From Ruminococcaceae bacterium UBA7127 (GTDB lineage Bacteria; Bacillota; Clostridia; Oscillospirales; Acutalibacteraceae), in assembly GCA_002493005.1 (NCBI GenBank), contig DKXL01000008.1, forward strand, positions 10,617 through 74,616: 64,000 bases of DNA. Reading direction: 5' to 3'. The position numbers were made by a program, and so were the translations under genes. Below the pieces are notes generated by a model. That model saw only the letters and a program-made list of their open reading frames with translations, was not told the origin of the DNA and ran no database searches. Shown in pieces: positions 1 through 8,391 of this stretch (position 1 is its first letter; the number at the start of each line of letters is the position of its first letter).

Positions 1-3000
1 CGCAACTGGGGCTATGACCCTCAAAACTATAATGCTCCTGAGGGTTCTTATTCATCAAATGCTTATGACGGCAACACAAGAATTACAGAATTTAAGCAGA
101 TGATTCAGGCTCTTCACGACAGAGACATTTCTGTTGTAATGGATGTTGTTTATAATCATACATATTCAACTGATTCCTGCTTTAACAGAACAGTTCCCGG
201 ATATTATTACAGAATGACGTCATCAACCGCTTACTCAAACGGTTCAGGCTGCGGCAATGAAACTGCGTCGGATAAGTTGATGTACAGAAAGTTTATGATT
301 GACTCTATAAAGTATTGGGCTGAAGAATATCACATCGACGGATTCCGTTTTGACCTTATGGGGCTTCATGACATTACTACAATGAACAACATCCGTTCCG
401 CTCTTGACGGTCTTTATTCTGACGGTTCAGGCAAAAAGATTCTTATGTACGGCGAGCCTTGGACAGGCGGCACAACTCCGATCAGCGACGGTTGTTCGCA
501 GGCAAAGGCATCTTCAATGGACGCAAGAGTAGGTATGTTCTGTGACTCATATCGTGACTCTATCAAGGGCGGTACAAATGATGCTTCAAAAGGCTTTATT
601 CAGGGCAACAATGACAAAACATGGGGTGTAGTTAACGGCGTTCAGGGCAAAAGCTTTTCTGCAAAAGCACCGTCACAGACGATTGCTTATGCTGACGCAC
701 ACGATAACCTTATTCTTTGGGACAAAATTGTCAAGAGTAACGGCTCATCAACATGGACTTCAACGTCTGATGCATTTAAGGGTCAGCTCAAAGAAGCAAT
801 GACACTTATTCTTACCTCTCAGGGTATTCCGTTTATTACAGCAGGTACCGAATTTGCACGCACAAAGAAGGGTGACCATAACAGCTACAAATCTGATGAT
901 TCAATCAATGCAATAGATTGGTCACGTGTTAAGACATATTCTGATACGGCTGAATACTTTAAGGGGCTTATGCAGATTCGCAGCAACTATACACCACTCA
1001 AAAACGGCTCGTTTAACACACCGTCATTCCAGTCTGATTACGGTTATGTTGTAGCTTACACATATTCCAATTCAAAGTCAGACGAGTGGGGTAATGTTTG
1101 TGTGATTGTAAACAGCGGTACACAGGCTTATTCAATTACACTTAACGGCAGCGGTTGGACAGTAGTTGCCAACGACAAAAAGGCAGGACTCAAGAGTCTG
1201 AGCACAGTTTCGGGCAACTCATATTCCGTTCCTGCAAGAAGTGCTGCAATTTTAGTGCAGTCTTCAACATTCTCAAGACTTACAAATACTGATGTTAAGT
1301 ATGGTACACTTACAACAAAGCATATTGATGACAAGGGCAATGTTCTCAAAACTTCAACTGCAAAGTATAGAGAAGGTTCAACTTACCGTGCTATTCCTGA
1401 TTCAACACTTCTGTTTGATTACAACATCAGCGATATTCAGGGGGCAACTTCGGGGAAGGTTGTAGGCGGAAAAAATTATGAAGTAACATATGTTTACTCA
1501 TCTAACGGCACAACCTCAGGATATATTACCGTTAAATATGTAAACGCAAGCGGCACACCTGTTAAGGATGAAATTTCTTACAGATACAAAGCCGGCGAAA
1601 GCTACGATATTCCGTTTGCAGCAATTCAGGGCTATCAGCTTAACACTGACAAATATCCTGCAAACACAAGCGGTGTATTTGACGGCAACAGCAAAACAAT
1701 CACATTTGTATACAAAAACCTTGACAATACATCTTCAACAGTTCACTACTATAAGCCATCATCATGGTCAGATGTTCGCTGCTATGCATATACAGAGGAC
1801 GGTACAGAGGTTAACGGTGAATGGGCTAAAGCTACACTTATGACAAGTGAGGGCAACGGTTTCTATAAGTGCACCGTTCCTGCATCAAGTGCATACGTAA
1901 TGTTCCACCCGACATCAGGCTCACTTCAAGAGCCGGGACAGGGAGAATCGGGCTATCCTGTATCAGGTGAAGCTTGGATTCAAAACAAGACAGTTACATT
2001 CTCAAGCAAGGTAGTTACAAGCCATATTAACTTGAATACAGGTTCAAAGCTTGCTGCTGACGTGGTTGATTCTCAGTCAAAGGTTACAAGCTCACAAAGC
2101 TACAAAACATCTGCACTTTCAGGCAGAAACGATGTAATTATACCTTCTAACGCATCAGGAAACTATGCAGCAGGTGTTGTTAATGTTGTTTACTTGTATG
2201 GCGATAATACACCAATTCCGTCAACAACACCGTCGACAGCACCGTCAACAGTGCCATCAACTGCACCGTCGACAGCACCATCAACTGCACCGTCGACAGC
2301 ACCATCAACTGTTCCGTCAACAGCGCCATCAACTGTTCCGTCGACAGCGCCTTCAACAGCTCCGACAACAGTACCTAACAGAATTCTTATTGGTGATGTT
2401 GATATGGACGGCAGGATTACAATTTCAGACGCTACCATGATTCAGAAAAGCGTTTCTGAAGTTGTTATATTATCCGGAGATGAACTTATCGCTGCTGATT
2501 GTGACGGAGATGGAAGAATCGGAGTTAAGGATGCAACATATATTCAAAAATATGTTTCTGAGATAGACGACTATGCTCTTGTAGGCACATATAACGTGCC
2601 CGCAACCGATCCAACAACAGCACCTCCGACAACTACTCAGCCAACGACAGCTCCGCCGACAACACAGCCAACTACAGCGCCTCCTACCACCGCGCCTCCT
2701 ACCACCGCACCTCCGACAACTCAGCCGATTCCATCAACATACACAGTTACATTTACAAACTCACAAAAATGGAGCGGCACAATATATTGCCATTACTGGA
2801 GTGATAGTACAGGCGAAACAACATCTTGGCCGGGCGTTAAGATGACAGCAGCCGGCACAAATGATTACGGCGAGGATATGTATACGATAAAAGTTCCTGC
2901 TGATACAGAATATGTTATCTTTAACAATAACGACAGTCAGACTGTTAATATTCCGTTTGACGGCAGTGAATTGAGATTCTATGCAACTTCAGACCTGGAT

Positions 3001-3033
3001 GATATGTGGCATCACGGTTATGGAACATGGTAA
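1..3033 (+). CDS. Dockerin-bearing type I pullulanase (GH13), 5' end outside window
   Basis: Secreted debranching enzyme that hydrolyses alpha-1,6 links of starch or pullulan. The frame is open from base 1, so the N-terminus lies upstream. The first codons give NWGYDP, the hallmark of type I pullulanases. GH13 motifs follow: DVVYNHT (about 142-162), GFRFDLMG with the nucleophile Asp at 352-354, GEPW with the acid/base Glu at 454-456, and YADAHDN near 690. After the catalytic domain come two MucBP-like repeats (about 1290-1720), a CBM26-like starch-binding module (about 1735-2000), a Pro/Ser/Thr linker (2212-2376), a type I dockerin with two Ca-binding repeats (GDVDMDG and DCDGDG, about 2386-2570), a second Pro/Thr linker (about 2605-2730) and a C-terminal CBM26-like module. 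The dockerin implies docking to a cohesin scaffold, as in the R. bromii amylosome. The scaffold is not in this window. Confidence 0.93.
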   Translation, partial: RNWGYDPQNYNAPEGSYSSNAYDGNTRITEFKQMIQALHDRDISVVMDVVYNHTYSTDSCFNRTVPGYYYRMTSSTAYSNGSGCGNETASDKLMYRKFMIDSIKYWAEEYHIDGFRFDLMGLHDITTMNNIRSALDGLYSDGSGKKILMYGEPWTGGTTPISDGCSQAKASSMDARVGMFCDSYRDSIKGGTNDASKGFIQGNNDKTWGVVNGVQGKSFSAKAPSQTIAYADAHDNLILWDKIVKSNGSSTWTSTSDAFKGQLKEAMTLILTSQGIPFITAGTEFARTKKGDHNSYKSDDSINAIDWSRVKTYSDTAEYFKGLMQIRSNYTPLKNGSFNTPSFQSDYGYVVAYTYSNSKSDEWGNVCVIVNSGTQAYSITLNGSGWTVVANDKKAGLKSLSTVSGNSYSVPARSAAILVQSSTFSRLTNTDVKYGTLTTKHIDDKGNVLKTSTAKYREGSTYRAIPDSTLLFDYNISDIQGATSGKVVGGKNYEVTYVYSSNGTTSGYITVKYVNASGTPVKDEISYRYKAGESYDIPFAAIQGYQLNTDKYPANTSGVFDGNSKTITFVYKNLDNTSSTVHYYKPSSWSDVRCYAYTEDGTEVNGEWAKATLMTSEGNGFYKCTVPASSAYVMFHPTSGSLQEPGQGESGYPVSGEAWIQNKTVTFSSKVVTSHINLNTGSKLAADVVDSQSKVTSSQSYKTSALSGRNDVIIPSNASGNYAAGVVNVVYLYGDNTPIPSTTPSTAPSTVPSTAPSTAPSTAPSTAPSTVPSTAPSTVPSTAPSTAPTTVPNRILIGDVDMDGRITISDATMIQKSVSEVVILSGDELIAADCDGDGRIGVKDATYIQKYVSEIDDYALVGTYNVPATDPTTAPPTTTQPTTAPPTTQPTTAPPTTAPPTTAPPTTQPIPSTYTVTFTNSQKWSGTIYCHYWSDSTGETTSWPGVKMTAAGTNDYGEDMYTIKVPADTEYVIFNNNDSQTVNIPFDGSELRFYATSDLDDMWHHGYGTW

Positions 3034-3066
3034 TGTAAATTTGCAAAGTTATTATAATTAATCATA

Positions 3067-3096
3067 AGGGCGGTTACGCATATGCGTAACCGCCTT
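3067..3096. terminator. Perfect palindrome between converging genes
   Basis: A 26-nt perfect palindrome (3069-3094, arms GGCGGTTACGCAT) is extended by two more pairs. It lies between the pullulanase stop and the converging mnmA stop. The T-tracts are weak, so it is probably a bidirectional terminator or a 3'-end stabilising hairpin. Confidence 0.7.
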
Positions 3097-3160
3097 GTTA
3101 AGCTTGTTTGGGACGTGTCTGTTACTGATATCCAAATAAAATAAAAAATTTGGACGAATT

Positions 3161-4234
3161 TTAGATTATTGTTCCTCCGCCTACAACGTATTCTTCGTCA
3201 TACAAAACTACTGCCTGTCCCTTTGAAATTGCCCTTTGTGGTTCGTCAAACACAATATGAAGAGTATTTTCGTCAATCTGCTCCACAACGGCATCTTTTT
3301 CCGGCTGATTGTAGCGAACCCTTGATTTTAGTCTGAGTGGTTTGTCAATCTGCTTATATGGAATCAGGTTGATGTCGGTTGCATACAATTCTTTTGAAAA
3401 CAGTTCATGATTGTCACAAAGTATAACCTTATTGTTTTGCAAATCCTTTTCTTTGACATACATAGGGTGGGGAAGTGCAAGCCCCAGTCCCTTGCGCTGG
3501 CCGATAGTGTAGCGGATGATTCCTTTGTGTTCGCCGAGAATTTTGCCGTTTGTATCGACAAAATCTCCGCAGGGATAAGTTTTGCCTGTGTATTGTTCTA
3601 TAAACCTTGCATAGTCGCCGTCAGGAACAAAGCAGATGTCTTGGCTGTCATGCTTGTGCGCATTGATAAGTCCAAGCTGCTCCGCAATCCCGCGCACTTC
3701 TGTTTTTGTCATTGAACCGAGGGGGAACAGAGTCCTTGATAACTGTCGCTGAGTGAGAGAGTACAGAACATAGCTTTGATCTTTTGATGCGTCGGTCGAT
3801 TTCTTCAGCAAATACCTGCCGCTTGCGGGGTCAAATTCAATTATCGAGTAGTGACCTGTAACAACGTAGTCAAAATCGAGCTCGTCGGCACGGCACAGCA
3901 ACTTTTCAAACTTGATAAATCTGTTGCAGTCAATGCAGGGATTTGGGGTAGTGCCGTTTTCATACGCGCGAATAAAACGCTCTATAACATTTTCTTTAAA
4001 GCTGTCCTTAAAATTGTAAACATAATAGGGAATTCCAAGGTTCAGACACACGTTGCGCGCATCGTCAATGTCGTCAAGCGAGCAACAGGTTTTTTCCTGC
4101 TTTTCTCCGATATCTTCATTGTCAAATAATTTCAGGGTTATGCCGGTAGCTTCATATCCCATATTTTTGGTGATATAAGCGGCAACTGAGCTGTCAACTC
4201 CGCCACTCATTGCAATCAAAGCTTTTTTAGTCAT
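3161..4234 (-). CDS. mnmA: tRNA-specific 2-thiouridylase MnmA
   Basis: Makes the 2-thio group of U34 in tRNA(Lys/Glu/Gln), using ATP and sulfur relayed from a cysteine desulfurase. At 357 aa it is near the E. coli length (368). The PP-loop SGGVDSS is at residues 10-16. Cys103 (in NPCIDCNR) and Cys201 (in QDICFVPDGD) match the two catalytic cysteines of the family. The TIGQRKGLG segment is also present. It starts 17 bases after the nadA stop, so the two are probably co-transcribed. Only a modest AAGGA ribosome site is seen. No desulfurase gene is nearby. Confidence 0.95.
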   Translation of the reverse strand: MTKKALIAMSGGVDSSVAAYITKNMGYEATGITLKLFDNEDIGEKQEKTCCSLDDIDDARNVCLNLGIPYYVYNFKDSFKENVIERFIRAYENGTTPNPCIDCNRFIKFEKLLCRADELDFDYVVTGHYSIIEFDPASGRYLLKKSTDASKDQSYVLYSLTQRQLSRTLFPLGSMTKTEVRGIAEQLGLINAHKHDSQDICFVPDGDYARFIEQYTGKTYPCGDFVDTNGKILGEHKGIIRYTIGQRKGLGLALPHPMYVKEKDLQNNKVILCDNHELFSKELYATDINLIPYKQIDKPLRLKSRVRYNQPEKDAVVEQIDENTLHIVFDEPQRAISKGQAVVLYDEEYVVGGGTII

Positions 4235-4251
4235 TTTGTGTTTTTATCCTT

Positions 4252-5166
4252 TTATCCGAGTCTAATCATTTCATCTATACATTTTCTTGCATCATTAATT
4301 GTTTGGTCGTCAAGTGTGATTTCGGCTCCGCCTTTGCCTTCAAGACAATTCAGAACATCAATAAGCGTTGTAGACTTCATATTAGGGCAGATTAGTTTGA
4401 GGGAAAGATTATAAAAATTCTTGTCGGGACACTCATACTGCAAGTGCTCGGTAATGCTGATTTCAGTTCCTATGATAAATTCTTTTTTGTCGGAATTTTT
4501 TGCGTAATTCATAATACCTGAAGTCGAACCGACATAGTCAGCCATTGCAACTACCTCGGGGACACACTCGGGATGAACCAAAAGCTCGGCGTTGGGGTGC
4601 AGAGCTTTTGCTTTTTTGACATCGTCGGTATTGACGCAGGCATGAATCGGGCAACCTCCGTTTAACAGCTTTATATTTTTGTCGGGACAGCTTTTTGCCA
4701 CATAATCGCCGAGATTGCAGTCAGGAATAAAGAGAATATTTTTATTCTCAATATTATTGACGATTTTTACGGCTGATGAGCTTGTAACACAAACGTCGCA
4801 AATTGTTTTGAGGTCAGCTGTTGTATTGACATATGCAACTACGGTATAATCGGGATACATCTCTTTAACCTGAGAAATCAGCTGTTTGTCCATTTGATCT
4901 GCCATTGCACAGCCGGCATTAGGCTGCGGTATATAGACGGTCTTTTCGGGTGAAAGAATTTTGCAGGTTTCAGCCATAAATCTTACTCCGCACATCATAA
5001 TATTTTTATTTGTTGCCTTACTCGCGTCAACACTAAGTTTGTAGCTGTCACCGGTAAAGTCGGCAATTTCAAGAATTTCGTGCGCCTGATAGCTGTGAGC
5101 CAAAATACATACATCTTTTTCTTTTTTTAGCTTGAGAATTTTGTCTTGTATCTGGGTGATATTCAT
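4252..5166 (-). CDS. nadA: Quinolinate synthase NadA
   Basis: Condenses iminoaspartate with dihydroxyacetone phosphate to quinolinate in de novo NAD synthesis, using a [4Fe-4S] cluster. The product is 304 aa. Cysteines in AGCAMAD, VHPEC and ICPNM contexts fit the three cluster ligands. I start at the ATG at 5166 because AAAGGA sits 8 bases upstream; a longer reading from TTG at 5184 would put that ribosome site inside the gene. It leads into mnmA. The usual partners nadB and nadC are not in the window, so they must lie elsewhere or be replaced. Confidence 0.93.
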   Translation of the reverse strand: MNITQIQDKILKLKKEKDVCILAHSYQAHEILEIADFTGDSYKLSVDASKATNKNIMMCGVRFMAETCKILSPEKTVYIPQPNAGCAMADQMDKQLISQVKEMYPDYTVVAYVNTTADLKTICDVCVTSSSAVKIVNNIENKNILFIPDCNLGDYVAKSCPDKNIKLLNGGCPIHACVNTDDVKKAKALHPNAELLVHPECVPEVVAMADYVGSTSGIMNYAKNSDKKEFIIGTEISITEHLQYECPDKNFYNLSLKLICPNMKSTTLIDVLNCLEGKGGAEITLDDQTINDARKCIDEMIRLG

Positions 5167-5329
5167 AACTGCATTTCCTTTCAAATAGTAGTTTGCCGAT
5201 AATTATTATACAGTTATTAAAAGGTTTATGCAATAGCAATAGCCCAAAACAAGCAAGAAATTTTACTTTACTGACAAGAAATTTATTAAAAATTTGTTAA
5301 ATTTTCTACATAAAAAATTTTTATATCTA

Positions 5330-5358
5330 TTTACACATACGATTTGTTGTGTTATAAT
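5330..5358 (+). promoter_or_regulatory. Sigma-A type promoter for the SPQTG surface protein
   Basis: TTTACA (5330-5335), a 17-base spacer, then TATAAT (5353-5358), 72 bases before the start at 5431. A GGGGGA ribosome site lies 8 bases before the ATG. Confidence 0.75.
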
Positions 5359-5430
5359 TTAAAGGAAATATCGTATTAGATTAAAATTATGAATGCAGCA
5401 TAATTAAAAAATATACTGGGGGAACTGATT

Positions 5431-5916
5431 ATGAAAAAAATTTCAGCAATGTTAGTTGTTGTTCTTATGCTTATGATTTCTATGGTGCCTGCATTTGCAG
5501 TCGTAAGCCCACAGGCTACTACATATAAGTATGATGTAATTCTTATTCCGTCTGACGGCGGAGACGGTACATATGATTTTGTTACAGATATTGATGAAAA
5601 CGGTAATCAGCTTGTTGACCTTGAAGCTAAGCCAAAGCCGGGTTATGAGTTTGATCACTGGGAAATTGATGGTCCGTATACACCAAACGGCGAAATGACT
5701 GATCCAAAGCTCAATATTACAATTCGCGGTGACGTTACTGTTGTTCCTTATTTTAAGGATGCGAAGGGTCAAGTTGAAACCGGTACAATGAATATTGACA
5801 ATTCATCAAAATCACCACAGACAGGCGCAGCAAACGATGTGCTTCCTTATGCAATCATCATACTTTCAGTTGCAGCTTGCGGTGCAGCAGCAATAAAGCT
5901 TGTTAAGAGCAAATAA
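5431..5916 (+). CDS. Small secreted protein with SPQTG sortase signal
   Basis: A 161-residue surface protein. Signal peptide at residues 1-23 (cleavage near AFA). The middle, about residues 35-110, carries GYEFDHWEIDG and a V-x-PYF ending, like the InlB B-repeat/Flg_new small beta domains of Gram-positive surface proteins. The C-terminus is a sorting signal: SPQTG at 128-132, a hydrophobic stretch and a KLVKSK tail. SPQTG fits the (S/P)PxTG motif known for the class B sortase of Clostridioides difficile. A class B sortase is the next gene, so that enzyme is the likely anchoring partner (inference). Binding target unknown. It has its own promoter and terminator. Confidence 0.85.
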   Translation: MKKISAMLVVVLMLMISMVPAFAVVSPQATTYKYDVILIPSDGGDGTYDFVTDIDENGNQLVDLEAKPKPGYEFDHWEIDGPYTPNGEMTDPKLNITIRGDVTVVPYFKDAKGQVETGTMNIDNSSKSPQTGAANDVLPYAIIILSVAACGAAAIKLVKSK

Positions 5917-5935
5917 TAACAGTGCAGACAAATTT

Positions 5936-5966
5936 GGCTCCCGATAATATTCGGGAGCCGCTTTTT
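5936..5966 (+). terminator. Rho-independent terminator
   Basis: Arms GGCTCCCGA (5936-5944) and TCGGGAGCC (5951-5959) with a 6-base loop, then a T-rich run at 5961-5966. It ends the surface-protein transcript. Confidence 0.9.
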
Positions 5967-6174
5967 ACTTTATATAGATTGTGTGAAAGCAGTCGGAGAT
6001 GGAGATTGCTGCCGCTTAAGCAGTTTGTCTGAATTGCGCGATTGCTGCCGATGACGAGATGAGTCACAAAGCAGTATATTGTTTGCAGTTTTATTTTCCG
6101 AGTAATAAAATGCCGTACCTTTATTACCGTAAATTTTATGTAATGCCATTTAATGCATATTTTAACTGCAGTTG
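5967..6174. other. Gene-free stretch with a short direct repeat
   Basis: About 200 bases between a terminator and the sortase promoter. I find no convincing gene. The word GATTGCTGCCG occurs twice, at 6004-6014 and 6040-6050. No known RNA family was recognised. Confidence 0.4.
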
Positions 6175-6203
6175 TTGACACAACCATAACGTGACGATAT
6201 AAT
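6175..6203 (+). promoter_or_regulatory. Consensus promoter for sortase-LCP operon
   Basis: TTGACA (6175-6180), a 17-base spacer and TATAAT (6198-6203). Both hexamers are perfect sigma-A consensus, 34 bases before the sortase start. Confidence 0.85.
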
Positions 6204-6236
6204 ATACTTAATAAAGATGTAAGTTCAGGTGATTAA

Positions 6237-7034
6237 ATGAAAAGAAAAAAAAATTTAATCTTGACACTAATAATTATTGTTTTTTCGCTTGTGATTATAG
6301 GTACAGTTGCGTATATTTTTGTTAAAACAATAAATGACAACAATAGCAGAGATAACTATGGGAGTCTTGCCGATTCATACGCCGCTGATGTTACTGCCCC
6401 TTCAACTGAGAGTGTGATAACGGCGCCGTCTGTCAATGCTAAGACAGCAGAAAATCCTATTGATTTTGAAACACTTGCTGAAAAGAACAGCGATATTTAT
6501 TCTTGGATTTACATTCCTGATACAAATATTAATTATCCTGTGTGCCAAAGCAGCAGTAACGATAATTTTTATTTAAACCACGACATCAATATGAATTACA
6601 GTTATGCAGGTGCAATTTATTCTCAGCACTGTAACAAGACCGATTATTCGGACAGGGTGACTGTTTTGTATGGGCATAATATGGCAGACGGTTCGATGTT
6701 TGCTAACTTGCATAAGTTTAGAGATAAGTCGTTTTTCGACAAGCATAAATATATGTATATTTATACTAAGGACAGAAAGCTTACATATGAAGTAGTATCT
6801 GCTTTTGAATATGACAACAGGCACATTATGAATTCTTTTGATTTTTCTAATGACACAGTGTTTGACGAATATCTTGATATGATTCGCAATCCTCATTCCC
6901 TTGCAGCAAACGTCAGAAGTGATATTGATTTGACTGTAGCCGATAAGATACTTACGCTTAGTACCTGTCTTGACAGCGGCGAAGGAAGATATCTTGTTCA
7001 GGGGGTGTTGGTAAAAGATGAGCAGACAAAATGA
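6237..7034 (+). CDS. Class B-type sortase
   Basis: Membrane transpeptidase that cleaves a sorting motif and joins the protein to the cell wall. It has 265 residues: an N-terminal anchor helix (about 7-30), a Ser/Thr-rich linker, then the sortase barrel. The catalytic residues are His147 (YGHNMADG), Cys244 (TLSTC) and Arg251. TLSTC, the length and the N-terminal anchor fit class B. Its start follows AGGTG by 7 bases. The 3' end overlaps the LCP gene by 17 bases, implying translational coupling. The likely substrate is the SPQTG protein just upstream. Confidence 0.92.
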   Translation: MKRKKNLILTLIIIVFSLVIIGTVAYIFVKTINDNNSRDNYGSLADSYAADVTAPSTESVITAPSVNAKTAENPIDFETLAEKNSDIYSWIYIPDTNINYPVCQSSSNDNFYLNHDINMNYSYAGAIYSQHCNKTDYSDRVTVLYGHNMADGSMFANLHKFRDKSFFDKHKYMYIYTKDRKLTYEVVSAFEYDNRHIMNSFDFSNDTVFDEYLDMIRNPHSLAANVRSDIDLTVADKILTLSTCLDSGEGRYLVQGVLVKDEQTK

Positions 7035-8331
7035 AAATAATGTCGGAGGGAACAGCGGCAACGAGTTGTTTTCTGATTCATCATATAAAAAAGGAATTGT
7101 TGACAAGTCATTGGATAGTGGCGGTAACAAAAATTATATTGATGCGGTAGCTGACGATGTTGAAGATTATTTTTTTACAACCTCTCGTGTAAAAAAGAAA
7201 AAGGTTATTAAAGATATAAGTTATTCTTCTGATGATGATACTATTGTTGTTCGCAGCAATACTACAAATCGTATGCGCAAGCGACACAAAAATTCTAAAC
7301 ACAGGCATAAGCACAGGCACAGAAAAATGAAACTATGGAAGAAGATTTTAATTGGTGTGGCGTGTGTTTTTCTGTCGTTGGTTTTATTGCTGGTGGGCAC
7401 AGTTTATTTTCTGATTCAGCGTGGCAGCAGTGAATTGTTTAATACAGAGATTTCGGTTTCTGCTCCTACGGGAATAACTGTTCAGGAAAACGGTAAATAT
7501 GTTGTTTATAACGGTGATACCTATAAATTTAATGATAAGGTTACTAATATTTTGTGTATGGGTGTTGATAAACGCGAAATTGACAGTATGTCTGAAGTTA
7601 ACGGAACAGGCGGACAGGCAGACGTTATTATTCTTGCGTCGATTGATACTTCTACGGGCAAAATAAAGCTGATTAACATATCTCGTGAAGCAATGACTGA
7701 TGTTACGATTTATTCAGCCGGAGGTTCTTATGTCGGCTCAGAAAGGCAGCAGCTTTGTCTTGCATATGCTTACGGTGATGGCAAAGAGCTTAGCTGTGAA
7801 AATACAGTCAGCGCAGTAAAAAAGCTGTTTTACAATATTCCTATCAATACATATTTTGCTATGGATTTGAATGGTATTTCTGCTATTAATGACTGTATCG
7901 GAGGCGTTGATGTTGTTTCTCCTGAAACTATCGGTGAATTTACAGAAGGTGAGTCTTATCATTTGATGGACGGACAAGCCGAAAGCTTTGTAAGAAGCAG
8001 AGATATGAACAATCTTGAATCAAATAATTTAAGAATGCAGCGTCAACAAGAATATTTGCGCTCGTTTATGGATAAGGTAATTGCTCAGACAAAAGAAGAT
8101 ATCTCAACTCCTATTGATTTGTATAATGAGTCAGCTCCATATTCGTGCACAAATCTTAGTCCGTCAAAGGTTATGTATCTTGCTCAGTCGGCTGTTACAA
8201 ACGGAAGTATGTCGATTGATATGCTTTCAGTGCCCGGCGATGTAAGGATGGGCGAGAAATATGCTGAGTTCATTGTAAACGAAGATGCATTCTATGAATT
8301 GTTCCTGAGCGTTTTTTATACCAAAGTTTAA
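7018..8331 (+). CDS. LytR-CpsA-Psr (LCP) family ligase, long cytoplasmic N-terminus
   Basis: LCP proteins transfer lipid-linked glycopolymers to peptidoglycan outside the membrane. This one has 437 aa. The first ~105 residues are polar and end in a His/Lys/Arg-rich patch (HKHRHRK). One membrane helix follows (about 110-132), then the LCP domain: ILCMGVD, Asp in GGQADVIILASID, Arg in LINISREAM, and the VRSRDMNN and RMQRQQEYL segments. The core is shorter and less canonical than that of the second LCP gene downstream. The ATG at 7018 lies inside the sortase gene, so it is the second gene of a coupled operon. The basic N-terminus may contact cytoplasmic partners (inference). Confidence 0.88.
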   Translation: MSRQNENNVGGNSGNELFSDSSYKKGIVDKSLDSGGNKNYIDAVADDVEDYFFTTSRVKKKKVIKDISYSSDDDTIVVRSNTTNRMRKRHKNSKHRHKHRHRKMKLWKKILIGVACVFLSLVLLLVGTVYFLIQRGSSELFNTEISVSAPTGITVQENGKYVVYNGDTYKFNDKVTNILCMGVDKREIDSMSEVNGTGGQADVIILASIDTSTGKIKLINISREAMTDVTIYSAGGSYVGSERQQLCLAYAYGDGKELSCENTVSAVKKLFYNIPINTYFAMDLNGISAINDCIGGVDVVSPETIGEFTEGESYHLMDGQAESFVRSRDMNNLESNNLRMQRQQEYLRSFMDKVIAQTKEDISTPIDLYNESAPYSCTNLSPSKVMYLAQSAVTNGSMSIDMLSVPGDVRMGEKYAEFIVNEDAFYELFLSVFYTKV

Positions 8332-8350
8332 TGTTCTTGTATTAAATACA

Positions 8351-8384
8351 AAAACAGCCTTCCGAGAAGGAAGGCTGTTTTTTG
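8351..8384. terminator. Bidirectional terminator
   Basis: Arms AAAACAGCCTTCC (8351-8363) and GGAAGGCTGTTTT (8369-8381), loop GAGAA, A-tract before and T-tract after. It is shared by the converging LCP genes. Confidence 0.92.
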
Positions 8385-8391
8385 TTGGCTG

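Noticed and set aside
2212..2376. Short tandem repeat that could suggest a repeat array
   Set aside because: It encodes the Pro/Ser/Thr linker of the pullulanase; the repeat is in the reading frame and there are no spacers.
5903..6187. 94-codon minus-strand frame in the gap before the sortase gene
   Set aside because: Crosses the terminator and the consensus promoter; composition is not protein-like.
6573..7130. 185-codon minus-strand frame
   Set aside because: Opposite the sortase and LCP genes, whose motifs are unmistakable.
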